A DNA stretch of 5,048 nucleotides from JBBIRM01 sp037441765 (GTDB taxonomy: Bacteria; Desulfobacterota; BSN033; UBA1163): assembly GCA_037441765.1 (NCBI GenBank), contig JBBIRM010000194.1:1-5048 (forward strand). The letters run 5' to 3'. Below are positions 1-5,048 of this stretch, piece by piece. How positions within the stretch are numbered: position 1 is the first letter of the stretch; every line of letters begins with the position of its first letter. The notes under the pieces were generated by a model. It saw only the letters and a program-made list of their open reading frames with translations. It did no database searches and was not told the origin of the DNA. The translations under genes and the position numbers were made by a program.

Positions 1-73
1 AAAAGCCGTTTCGTTAAAAAATTCCTCCCAAATCTCTAGTTTTGTGAACGCCTATAATAGATTTGAGTTAAGC

Positions 74-101
74 ATTATATCAAAAAATTTTTTGGTGACA
101 A
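74..101 (-). promoter_or_regulatory. Predicted outward promoter downstream of nadD
   Basis: On the minus strand TTGTCA (96-101, 5 of 6 to consensus), a 16-bp spacer and a perfect TATAAT (74-79) form a strong sigma-70-like promoter. A TG one base upstream of the -10 also gives the extended -10 pattern TGnTATAAT. Transcription would start near position 67 and leave the window at its left edge, so the next transcription unit in the same direction probably begins here. A GGGAGG sits at 24-29, but no ATG, GTG or TTG follows at usable spacing within the window, so I cannot say whether the transcript codes for protein. Confidence 0.6.
81..94. repeat. Perfect 14-bp A6T6 palindrome in a promoter spacer
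   Basis: C, six A, six T, G reads the same on both strands. It fills 14 of the 16 spacer bases between the -35 and -10 boxes of the outward promoter at 74-101. Such A/T tracts stiffen or bend DNA. It could also be a small operator, but nothing in the window identifies a regulator. Confidence 0.6.
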
Positions 102-168
102 TAAAAAAATGACTAAGAATATAAAATGTAATTTCCCACTCTTTAACAAGGAATTACTTCCTAAGCAT

Positions 169-855
169 CTATTTTCCCTTCTGGTAGAGTCCCCTCTCCT
201 TAACATAGTTCTCCACTTCAGGAGGGATTAAATATTTAACCGATTCTCCTCTTTCAATCAACTCCCTTACTCTGGTCGAGGAGATCTCCAAATAGGAGAT
301 CTCTTTAAAGGTGAGGGTGTTTCCAGAGAGATGATGCCATACCCCCCTTTTTGGATCATACTCGAATAGAGGAACCAATGCCTTTGGAAGAGGGGAAGAA
401 GAGAGGGTCTTTTGCCCACCCGGCCTGGTCATGACAATAAAATTGGATAAGGAGAATAGTTGTTTAAAATCCTTCCATGTTTCAATCTCGACAAAGGCAT
501 CTCTTCCTAAAATGAAGAATAGAGGATTCGGATATTTCTCACAAAAGTATCGGAGTGTGTCGATCGTATATGATTTCCCCTCCCTTTTGAGTTCAATCTC
601 TGAGGTAGAGAAGTATGGGTTGGAGGCAGTGGCCAACCTAACCATTTCCAATCGATGTCTTGCCTCAATAACCTTCTCCTTCTCTTTGTGGGGAGGAAGG
701 GAGGCAGGGATGAAGATCACTTCTTTTAGGCCAAAGGCCTCTCTAATCTCCTCTGCCCCTCGAAGGTGGCCCAAATGGATGGGATTAAAAGTTCCCCCGA
801 AAAGCCCAATCCGTTCCTTTCCTCTATTTTTCTCTCTTACAGAATTCTCCTTCAT
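169..855 (-). CDS. nadD: Nicotinate-nucleotide adenylyltransferase
   Basis: Transfers AMP from ATP to nicotinate mononucleotide to make deamido-NAD, the step before NAD synthetase. The 228-residue product is slightly longer than most family members (about 190-220). It carries the nucleotidyltransferase motif GGTFNPIHLGH (20-30), PASLPPHK (50-57), the ILGRDAF...W segment (115-127) and the C-terminal ISSTRVR motif (191-197), followed by YLIPPEVENYVKERGLY. The first 15 residues are a charged Lys/Arg/Glu-rich extension before the conserved IGLFGG. No ATG, GTG or TTG codon lies between the ATG at 855 and that motif, so this start is the only sensible one. The ATG overlaps the proA TGA by 4 nt and has a poor Shine-Dalgarno, so translation probably depends on ribosomes finishing proA. 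It is the last gene of the operon in this window. Confidence 0.97.
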   Translation of the reverse strand: MKENSVREKNRGKERIGLFGGTFNPIHLGHLRGAEEIREAFGLKEVIFIPASLPPHKEKEKVIEARHRLEMVRLATASNPYFSTSEIELKREGKSYTIDTLRYFCEKYPNPLFFILGRDAFVEIETWKDFKQLFSLSNFIVMTRPGGQKTLSSSPLPKALVPLFEYDPKRGVWHHLSGNTLTFKEISYLEISSTRVRELIERGESVKYLIPPEVENYVKERGLYQKGK

Positions 856-2120
856 TCCCGTATTTGACCATCTCCATATACAATAAATTTAGTGGTGGTG
901 AGTTCCTCCAACCCCATGGGGCCAAAGGCATGAATCTTAGAAGTGCTGATTCCAATCTCGGCGCCCAAACCCAGTTCGAACCCATCATTTAGTCGGGTTG
1001 AAGCATTGACCAGAACACACGAAGAGTTTACCTCCCTTAGAAACCTCTGTGCATTCTCATAGTTAGAGGTGATAATGGCTTCGGTGTGAGAGGATCCATA
1101 GGTTTGGATATGTTTGATTGCCTCTCGAATCCCTTTGACCACTCGAATAGAGAGGACAAGGTCTAAGTATTCCTCAAACCAGTCTTTTTCTTCTGCCTTC
1201 TTGATTCCTGAAATTATCTTCAGTGTACGGGGGCAGCCACGAATTTCAACACCTTCTTTACGATAGGCCTTTGCCATCTTTGGTAAAAAGTGAGGGGCAA
1301 TCTTTTCATGGACAAGTAAGGTCTCCATAGCATTACATACTCCAGGCCTCTGGACTTTGGCGTTAAGGCAGATTCTAAGGGCCATCTCTATATCTGCACT
1401 CTCATCAACAAAGGTATGACAGACACCCTTATAATGCTTGATCACTGGAACCCGGGAATGCTCGGTTACGAAATGGATCAACTCCTCCCCCCCTCTCGGG
1501 ATGATGAGATCAATCTCCTTGTCCAACTGGATCATAGCCTTAATTGCTTCTCGATCCGTATAGGGCAAAACCTGAATGACCTCAGATGGAAGGCCTGTCT
1601 TAACCAGGGCTCTTTGAAGAATTTGGCCGATGGATCTGATTGAATTAGAGGCCTCAGAGCCCCCTCTCAGAAGAACGCAGTTGCCTGACTTAAGGCAAAG
1701 GCCTGCTGCATCTGAAGTCACATTTGGTCTCGATTCATAAATAATTCCAATGACGCCAAGAGGGATCCTCATCTTCCCCACCCATAGCCCATTCGGTCTT
1801 CTCCACATCTTGACCACCTCGCCCACAGGGTCAGGAAGTCGGGCTACTTCTCGAAGCCCCTCAGCCATCCCATGAAACACAGAAGGGGTCAACCTCAAAC
1901 GATCCATCATGGCGGAGGAAAGATTAGATTTCTTTCCAGCAGAGAGGTCCTTCTGATTTTCCTTCATTAGAAAATCTCTATCCTCTTCAAGAGCCTTTGC
2001 CATTTCAAGGAGGGCTTTATTTTTAAGGTCTGTCGAACATTTGGCTAAATGTGGAAAGACCTCTTTGGCCTTTTTAGCCAAAGCCCTCACCTCTTCTTTT
2101 ATGTTCAATCCCTTTCTCAT
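852..2120 (-). CDS. proA: Glutamate-5-semialdehyde dehydrogenase (gamma-glutamyl phosphate reductase)
   Basis: Reduces gamma-glutamyl phosphate with NADPH to glutamate-5-semialdehyde, which cyclises to pyrroline-5-carboxylate, the substrate of ProC (not in this window). The 422-residue product is full length for ProA in the aldehyde dehydrogenase superfamily. Visible motifs are PLGVIGIIYESRPNVT (about 120-135), LRGGSEA (151-157), IIPRGGEELI (206-215), the catalytic cysteine Cys262 in QRPGVCNAMETLL, GSSHTEAI (342-349) and the C-terminal GLGAEIGISTSKIHAFGPMGL (384-404). The ATG overlaps the proB TGA by 4 nt (ATGA), with a GGTGG ribosome-binding sequence upstream inside the end of proB. This coupling fits the known ProB-ProA pairing, in which the labile acyl phosphate must be passed on quickly. 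No disruption or odd residue is seen. Confidence 0.98.
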   Translation of the reverse strand: MRKGLNIKEEVRALAKKAKEVFPHLAKCSTDLKNKALLEMAKALEEDRDFLMKENQKDLSAGKKSNLSSAMMDRLRLTPSVFHGMAEGLREVARLPDPVGEVVKMWRRPNGLWVGKMRIPLGVIGIIYESRPNVTSDAAGLCLKSGNCVLLRGGSEASNSIRSIGQILQRALVKTGLPSEVIQVLPYTDREAIKAMIQLDKEIDLIIPRGGEELIHFVTEHSRVPVIKHYKGVCHTFVDESADIEMALRICLNAKVQRPGVCNAMETLLVHEKIAPHFLPKMAKAYRKEGVEIRGCPRTLKIISGIKKAEEKDWFEEYLDLVLSIRVVKGIREAIKHIQTYGSSHTEAIITSNYENAQRFLREVNSSCVLVNASTRLNDGFELGLGAEIGISTSKIHAFGPMGLEELTTTKFIVYGDGQIRE

Positions 2121-3256
2121 ATCACCACCAGATCATCCCGATGTATTACTTCATCTGAATATTTATATCCCAGTACTTTTTCAATCTGCTTAGTTTGAAG
2201 TCCTTTGATCTTTTCCAATTCAGAATGACTATAGTTTACCAGGCCCCTTGCGAACTCCTTTCCCCTCAGACCAAGGCAGGAAACAGAATCTCCTCGATCA
2301 AAGGAACCACTGACCCTAACAATGCCAGAAGGAAGGAGGCTCTTTCCCATCTGTACGATCGCCTTTTTGGCTCCATCATCAACAATGACCTCTCCTTTGG
2401 GTTTAAGGGTAAAGGCAATCCAGTATTTTCTACTGCTCAAAGGACTTCCCTTAGGAAGGATTAAAGTTCCAACCTCCTTCCCCTTGAGAATTTGATGGAG
2501 GACTCCTGGGTTTGTTCCACAGGCAACCAAGGTGGGAACTCCAAAACGAGAGGCCTTCTGAGCAGCCTCAATCTTGCTCATCATTCCTCCTACACTCATC
2601 GGAGTTGAAGCCTTAGGACTGATTTCTTTTATCCGGCTGGAGTCTACGTCCTCGATTAGCGGTATGGGTTTGGCTTCAGGATGATGCCTTGGATCGGAGT
2701 CGTAGATGCCATCAATATTTGTAAGGATGATCAGGAGATCAGCCTCTATGAGATTGGTGATCAGGGCAGAGAGATTATCATTATCACCGAATTTGATCTC
2801 ATCTACAACGACTGTATCATTTTCATTGATGATCGGTATGATCCCGAGTTCAAGGAGGGTGAGCAAGGTATTACGGGCATTGATAAATCTTTTACGGTGA
2901 CTTAAATCATCGTGTGTCAGTAGGATCTGTGCGACCATCTGTTGATGTTTTGAGAAGTAGGTTTCATAAATGTTCATCAATCGACTTTGACCAACTGCAG
3001 CAGTGGCCTGTTTTTGGGTGATGGACTGGGGCCTGACTTTATAACCAAGTTTCTCCATCCCTGCAGCAATCGCCCCCGATGAGACCATGACGATCTCATA
3101 GCCTTGTCGCTTAAGTTCGGAGATCTCCTTGGTTAAACGGGAAAAGACCTCATGGTTTAATCCTCTATCCGGTGAGGCCAAAATACTGGATCCCACCTTG
3201 ATGACCATTCGCTTTACTTTCCCAAGTGTCTCTTTACGAATCTCTTTATGACCCAT
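2117..3256 (-). CDS. proB: Glutamate 5-kinase (gamma-glutamyl kinase)
   Basis: Phosphorylates L-glutamate with ATP to gamma-glutamyl phosphate, the first committed and usually proline-inhibited step of proline synthesis. From the chosen ATG the product is 379 residues, normal for a two-domain ProB. The amino-acid kinase domain shows IKVGSS (19-24), SSGAIAAG (59-66), NENDTV (144-149), FGDNDNLSA (156-164), TNIDGIYDSDPR (179-190) and GGMMSKIEAA (223-232, Ser where Thr is usual). A C-terminal PUA domain spans about 288-352 (GEVIVDDGAKKAI, then VSGSFDRGDSV). The ATG at 3256 has an AGGT site 7 nt upstream and gives the expected N-terminus shortly before KRMVIKVGSS. An in-frame TTG at 3295 would add 13 residues inside obg, but its only GGAGG abuts the start codon. 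The gene overlaps obg by 11 nt and proA by 4 nt. Confidence 0.97.
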   Translation of the reverse strand: MGHKEIRKETLGKVKRMVIKVGSSILASPDRGLNHEVFSRLTKEISELKRQGYEIVMVSSGAIAAGMEKLGYKVRPQSITQKQATAAVGQSRLMNIYETYFSKHQQMVAQILLTHDDLSHRKRFINARNTLLTLLELGIIPIINENDTVVVDEIKFGDNDNLSALITNLIEADLLIILTNIDGIYDSDPRHHPEAKPIPLIEDVDSSRIKEISPKASTPMSVGGMMSKIEAAQKASRFGVPTLVACGTNPGVLHQILKGKEVGTLILPKGSPLSSRKYWIAFTLKPKGEVIVDDGAKKAIVQMGKSLLPSGIVRVSGSFDRGDSVSCLGLRGKEFARGLVNYSHSELEKIKGLQTKQIEKVLGYKYSDEVIHRDDLVVI

Positions 3257-4268
3257 TGGAATGACCTGAGATCTTTTCCAAGGATTGAGAGACAACCTCC
3301 ATCAATTCCTTCACTCCCTCCCCGGTCTTTGCAGAGATCGGGTGGACTTTATATCCAATCTCCTTAAATCTCTCTTCAACCTCCTCCTTTCTTTTTCGAA
3401 CCCCGGGAAGGTCTATCTTATTAAGGGCAACGATCTGCTTCTTCTCTTGAAGGGATGGATGATATGAGACCAATTCGTGGTTAAGGGCATGGAAATCTTT
3501 TATAGGATCTTTCAAAGGCTCCCCGGAGATGTCTAAAAGGTGAAGGAGGAGACGTGTGCGTTCAACATGACGAAGGAAGTTTAGTCCCAATCCTGCCCCT
3601 TTGGAGGCTCCTTCGATTAGCCCAGGAATATCGGCCACCACGAAGGATCGACCCTCTTCCCTCATCACCACTCCAAGATTGGGAGTTAAGGTTGTAAAAG
3701 GATAATCTGCAATCTTGGGTCGGGCAGATGAGATTTGAGCAAGAAGGGTTGATTTTCCAACGTTTGGATATCCTATAAGACCCACATCTGCGAGGAGTTT
3801 CAATTCTAAATGTAACAGGCGCTGCTGGCCTTTTTCTCCCTTTTCAGCATGGCGGGGGGTTCGATTAGAGGGTGTTGCAAACCGAGCATTCCCTCTCCCC
3901 CCTCTACCTCCCTGTGCAACGATGAACCGTTGTCCCTCAAAAAGAAGGTCTTGTAAAATTTCACCTGTCTCACCATCTCGAACCAATGTTCCCACTGGAA
4001 CTCGGATGATGAGGTCTTTCCCATTCTTTCCTGTTTGATCTTTCCCTTTTCCGTGGGATCCCTTCTGTGCCCGAAAGGTTTGAGGGTAGGTTAAATCGAG
4101 AAGGGTTGAGAGTTGACAGTCCGCCTGAAGGATCACATCACCACCTTTGCCTCCATCTCCGCCATCAGGTCCTCCTCTGGGAATAAATTTTTCTCTCCTA
4201 AAACTGACACATCCATTTCCGCCATCGCCTGCCTTTACCAGAATTCTGACTTCATCCACAAATTTCAT
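3246..4268 (-). CDS. obg: Obg family GTPase, 50S ribosome assembly factor (Obg/CgtA)
   Basis: Essential GTPase that binds the late 50S precursor and links ribosome maturation to nucleotide (GTP/ppGpp) status in the cytoplasm. The 340-residue product has the glycine-rich Obg fold at residues 1-158 (MKFVDE start, AGDGGNGCVSFRREK at 13-27, GGPDGGDGGKGGD at 32-44). The G domain follows: G1 GYPNVGKST 166-174, switch I FTTLTPNLGV 191-200, G3 DIPGLIEGA 213-221, G4 NKID 283-286, and G5 SAK 312-314. It ends soon after the G domain, so it lacks the C-terminal OCT domain of the Bacillus protein; this is a common short form. The start is fixed by the conserved MKFVDE and by an in-frame TGA three codons upstream. 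No good Shine-Dalgarno is visible, only GAAG directly next to the ATG. Its 3' end overlaps proB by 11 nt. Confidence 0.97.
   Translation of the reverse strand: MKFVDEVRILVKAGDGGNGCVSFRREKFIPRGGPDGGDGGKGGDVILQADCQLSTLLDLTYPQTFRAQKGSHGKGKDQTGKNGKDLIIRVPVGTLVRDGETGEILQDLLFEGQRFIVAQGGRGGRGNARFATPSNRTPRHAEKGEKGQQRLLHLELKLLADVGLIGYPNVGKSTLLAQISSARPKIADYPFTTLTPNLGVVMREEGRSFVVADIPGLIEGASKGAGLGLNFLRHVERTRLLLHLLDISGEPLKDPIKDFHALNHELVSYHPSLQEKKQIVALNKIDLPGVRKRKEEVEERFKEIGYKVHPISAKTGEGVKELMEVVSQSLEKISGHSNGS
3264..3267 (-). promoter_or_regulatory. Ribosome-binding site that decides the proB start
   Basis: AGGT on the minus strand, inside the end of obg, is 7 nt before the ATG at 3256. It supports that ATG over the in-frame TTG at 3295, whose GGAGGT overlaps the start codon itself and so cannot work at normal spacing. 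Confidence 0.55.
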
Positions 4269-4299
4269 CTTCGATCATCGCAGGCCAGATGGAGAGAAG

Positions 4300-4560
4300 T
4301 TAAACCACTTGAGCGTAGACGCTTACCTGCTTCTTATCCCTTCCCTTTTTTTCAAATTTGACGATCCCATCAATTTTTGCAAAGAGGGTATAATCCTTTC
4401 CCAAACCTACATTTTCCCCAGGATGAATTCGAGTTCCCTTTTGACGAACCAGGATATTTCCTGCCTGAACAACCTGTCCGCTGAACCTTTTCACCCCGAG
4501 GCGCTGCCCTGCACTATCCCTCCCGTTTCGAGAACTTCCTCCTGCTTTTTTATGAGCCAT
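4300..4560 (-). CDS. rpmA: 50S ribosomal protein bL27
   Basis: Large-subunit ribosomal protein whose flexible N-terminus reaches the peptidyl-transferase centre and helps position tRNA. The 86-residue product has the standard length. It begins MAHKKAGGSSRNGRDS and carries the family signature at about 34-61 (GNILVRQKGT, HPGENVGLGKD, TLFA); a Lys stands at residue 41, where Arg is usual. There is no N-terminal extension before MAHKK, so it lacks the Prp-cleaved leader typical of Firmicutes; this argues for a Gram-negative-type lineage. A GGAGG site lies 4 nt before the ATG, a slightly short spacing. It sits 22 nt after rplU, its near-universal partner, and 31 nt before obg. The identification is very secure. 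Confidence 0.98.
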   Translation of the reverse strand: MAHKKAGGSSRNGRDSAGQRLGVKRFSGQVVQAGNILVRQKGTRIHPGENVGLGKDYTLFAKIDGIVKFEKKGRDKKQVSVYAQVV

Positions 4561-4564
4561 AAAA

Positions 4565-4569
4565 CCTCC
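4565..4569 (-). promoter_or_regulatory. Ribosome-binding site of rpmA
   Basis: GGAGG on the minus strand lies in the 22-nt rplU-rpmA gap, 4 nt before the rpmA ATG. The spacing is a little short, but the match is perfect and the protein start is conserved. Confidence 0.8.
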
Positions 4570-4582
4570 AAACTCCTAAGTG

Positions 4583-4897
4583 TCAATTCAGGGCAATCTC
4601 ATTTACTTTTAGATAGGTATAAGTTTGACGGTGCCCTTTAAAACGCCTATAATTTTTTCTCTTCTTCATTTTATAAGTTAAAACCTTTTTCCCTTTTTCC
4701 TCTTTTACAATTTCTCCTGTCACAGTGGCATTGGAAAGATAGGGCCTTCCAATGTGAACTCCATCCTCCTGAGAAATCATTAAGACCTCATTTAATCTCA
4801 CCTGACCTCCTACTTTCCCTTTTATTCTTTCTACCCGAAGGACATCTCCCTTGAAGACCCGATAGGTCTTTCCTCCTGTTTTAACCACTGCAAACAT
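4583..4897 (-). CDS. rplU: 50S ribosomal protein bL21
   Basis: Structural protein of the large ribosomal subunit that binds 23S rRNA. The 104-residue product is the usual full length for bL21. It shows the family N-terminus (MFAVVKTGGKTYRV, residues 1-14), the IGRPYL segment at 49-54, and the basic C-terminal signature at about 76-94 (KMKKRKNYRR followed by KGHRQTYT), which contacts rRNA. The residue after KTGGK is Thr, where Gln is more common; this is a minor variant. The ATG start is supported by a GGAGG ribosome-binding site 7 nt upstream. It is the first gene of the operon, about 23 nt after a predicted transcription start and 22 nt before rpmA. The short leader leaves little room for a structured autoregulatory element. 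The family call is very secure. Confidence 0.98.
   Translation of the reverse strand: MFAVVKTGGKTYRVFKGDVLRVERIKGKVGGQVRLNEVLMISQEDGVHIGRPYLSNATVTGEIVKEEKGKKVLTYKMKKRKNYRRFKGHRQTYTYLKVNEIALN
4625..4653 (+). promoter_or_regulatory. Possible antisense promoter inside rplU
   Basis: On the plus strand TTGACG (4625-4630), a 17-bp spacer and TATAAT (4648-4653) match the sigma-70 consensus at 11 of 12 positions. A transcript would start near 4660 and run antisense to the 5' three-quarters of rplU and its promoter. The bases also encode the conserved KNYRR...HRQ stretch of bL21 on the other strand, so the match may be a by-product of coding. Confidence 0.25.
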
Positions 4898-4904
4898 CCT
4901 ATTT

Positions 4905-4909
4905 CCTCC
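4905..4909 (-). promoter_or_regulatory. Ribosome-binding site of rplU
   Basis: GGAGG on the minus strand, 7 nt before the rplU ATG, is an ideal Shine-Dalgarno spacing and fixes that start. It falls within the short predicted leader transcript. Confidence 0.85.
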
Positions 4910-4928
4910 AAAACTTATTTATTAAAAA

Positions 4929-4957
4929 ATATTAATTGATTTTCTGCACATTGTCAA
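4929..4957 (-). promoter_or_regulatory. Predicted sigma-70-type promoter of the rplU-rpmA-obg-proBA-nadD operon
   Basis: On the minus strand a perfect -35 box TTGACA (4952-4957) is followed by a 17-bp spacer and a -10-like TAATAT (4929-4934; 4 of 6 to consensus). Transcription would start near 4920-4922, giving a leader of about 23 nt that holds the rplU ribosome-binding site. It lies in the only sizeable non-coding stretch upstream of the operon, and the downstream genes are too close together to need their own promoters. The position and spacing make it the likely main promoter; the exact start is inferred. Confidence 0.7.
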
Positions 4958-4978
4958 ATCCTCCGTAAGGTTTTGTCA

Positions 4979-5014
4979 TTTAAGAATTAAAAATGCACTC
5001 TTAGTCTTCTTAAA
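4979..5014. repeat. 8-bp inverted repeat upstream of the operon promoter
   Basis: TTTAAGAA (4979-4986) and its exact reverse complement TTCTTAAA (5007-5014) are separated by 20 bases. The repeat lies about 22 bp upstream of the -35 box, where an operator or UP-like A/T-rich element could sit. The arms are A/T-rich and the loop is long, so it would be a weak hairpin and may be chance. Confidence 0.3.
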
Positions 5015-5048
5015 AAACCTTCATGGAAGCAGATCAACACCCATATTA

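Noticed and set aside
24..29. GGGAGG on the minus strand as the ribosome-binding site of a next gene.
   Set aside because: No ATG, GTG or TTG follows at usable spacing before the window ends.
47..58. AACGCCTATAAT at 47-58 occurs again at 4642-4653.
   Set aside because: About one 12-base repeat is expected by chance in a window this size, and one copy lies in conserved rplU codons.
53..58. TATAAT on the plus strand as a promoter.
   Set aside because: There is no -35-like hexamer at 16-18 bp, no TG extension, and no plus-strand gene to serve.
431..886. A 151-codon open frame on the plus strand opposite nadD.
   Set aside because: It is antisense to a clear nadD, its translation is low-complexity Ser/Phe/Leu-rich with no family motif, and it has no convincing ribosome-binding site.
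4147..4641. A 164-codon open frame on the plus strand running opposite obg, rpmA and rplU.
   Set aside because: It spans three well-identified genes on the other strand, is rich in Ser, Pro and Leu as shadow frames of such genes often are, and matches no family I recognise.
5012..5029. Possible intrinsic terminator on the minus strand: CTTC, CAT loop, GAAG followed by G and six T.
   Set aside because: A 4-bp stem is too weak to call. It could be the tail of a terminator for a gene beyond the right edge, but the window does not show this.
1..5048. Mobile elements, CRISPR arrays, tRNA or rRNA genes, or an unknown defence or biosynthetic system.
   Set aside because: The window is almost filled by six recognised housekeeping genes, and I saw no terminal repeats, regularly spaced repeats, tRNA-like folds or unassigned ORFs.

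Overview
This window holds six complete genes, all on the minus strand, in one tightly packed operon read from right to left: rplU (ribosomal protein bL21), rpmA (bL27), obg/cgtA (ribosome-assembly GTPase), proB (glutamate 5-kinase), proA (gamma-glutamyl phosphate reductase) and nadD (nicotinate-nucleotide adenylyltransferase). All six were identified from family motifs in their translations, and all look intact. The gene order is a well-known conserved bacterial cluster. The moderate base composition, lysine-rich proteins, short-form Obg, and bL27 starting directly at MAHKKAGGS (no cleavable N-terminal extension as in Firmicutes) suggest a Gram-negative lineage, perhaps Desulfobacterota/Deltaproteobacteria-like. 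That placement is a weak inference.

Layout. Positions 4898-5048 are non-coding and carry a good sigma-70-type promoter (TTGACA, 17 bp, TAATAT) just ahead of rplU, so the 5' leader is only about 23 nt. rplU and rpmA are 22 nt apart and each has a clear GGAGG ribosome-binding site. A 31-nt gap leads to obg, which has a weak ribosome-binding site. From obg onward the genes overlap: obg/proB by 11 nt, and proB/proA and proA/nadD by 4 nt each (ATGA), which suggests translational coupling. Positions 1-168, after nadD, are AT-rich and non-coding. They carry a second strong promoter-like sequence pointing out of the left edge, whose spacer is almost entirely a perfect A6T6 palindrome. I found no convincing intrinsic terminator after nadD.

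Function. rplU, rpmA and obg serve the large ribosomal subunit: two structural proteins and the GTPase that checks 50S maturation. proB and proA carry out the first two dedicated steps of proline synthesis (glutamate to glutamate-5-semialdehyde). nadD makes deamido-NAD for NAD synthesis. Together they form a housekeeping growth operon rather than an accessory island.

I looked for a previously undescribed system and did not find one. The items worth a second look are small: the outward promoter with the A6T6 spacer, a near-consensus antisense promoter match inside rplU, a 9-codon ORF laid over the rplU promoter, and the absence of rsfS straight after nadD.
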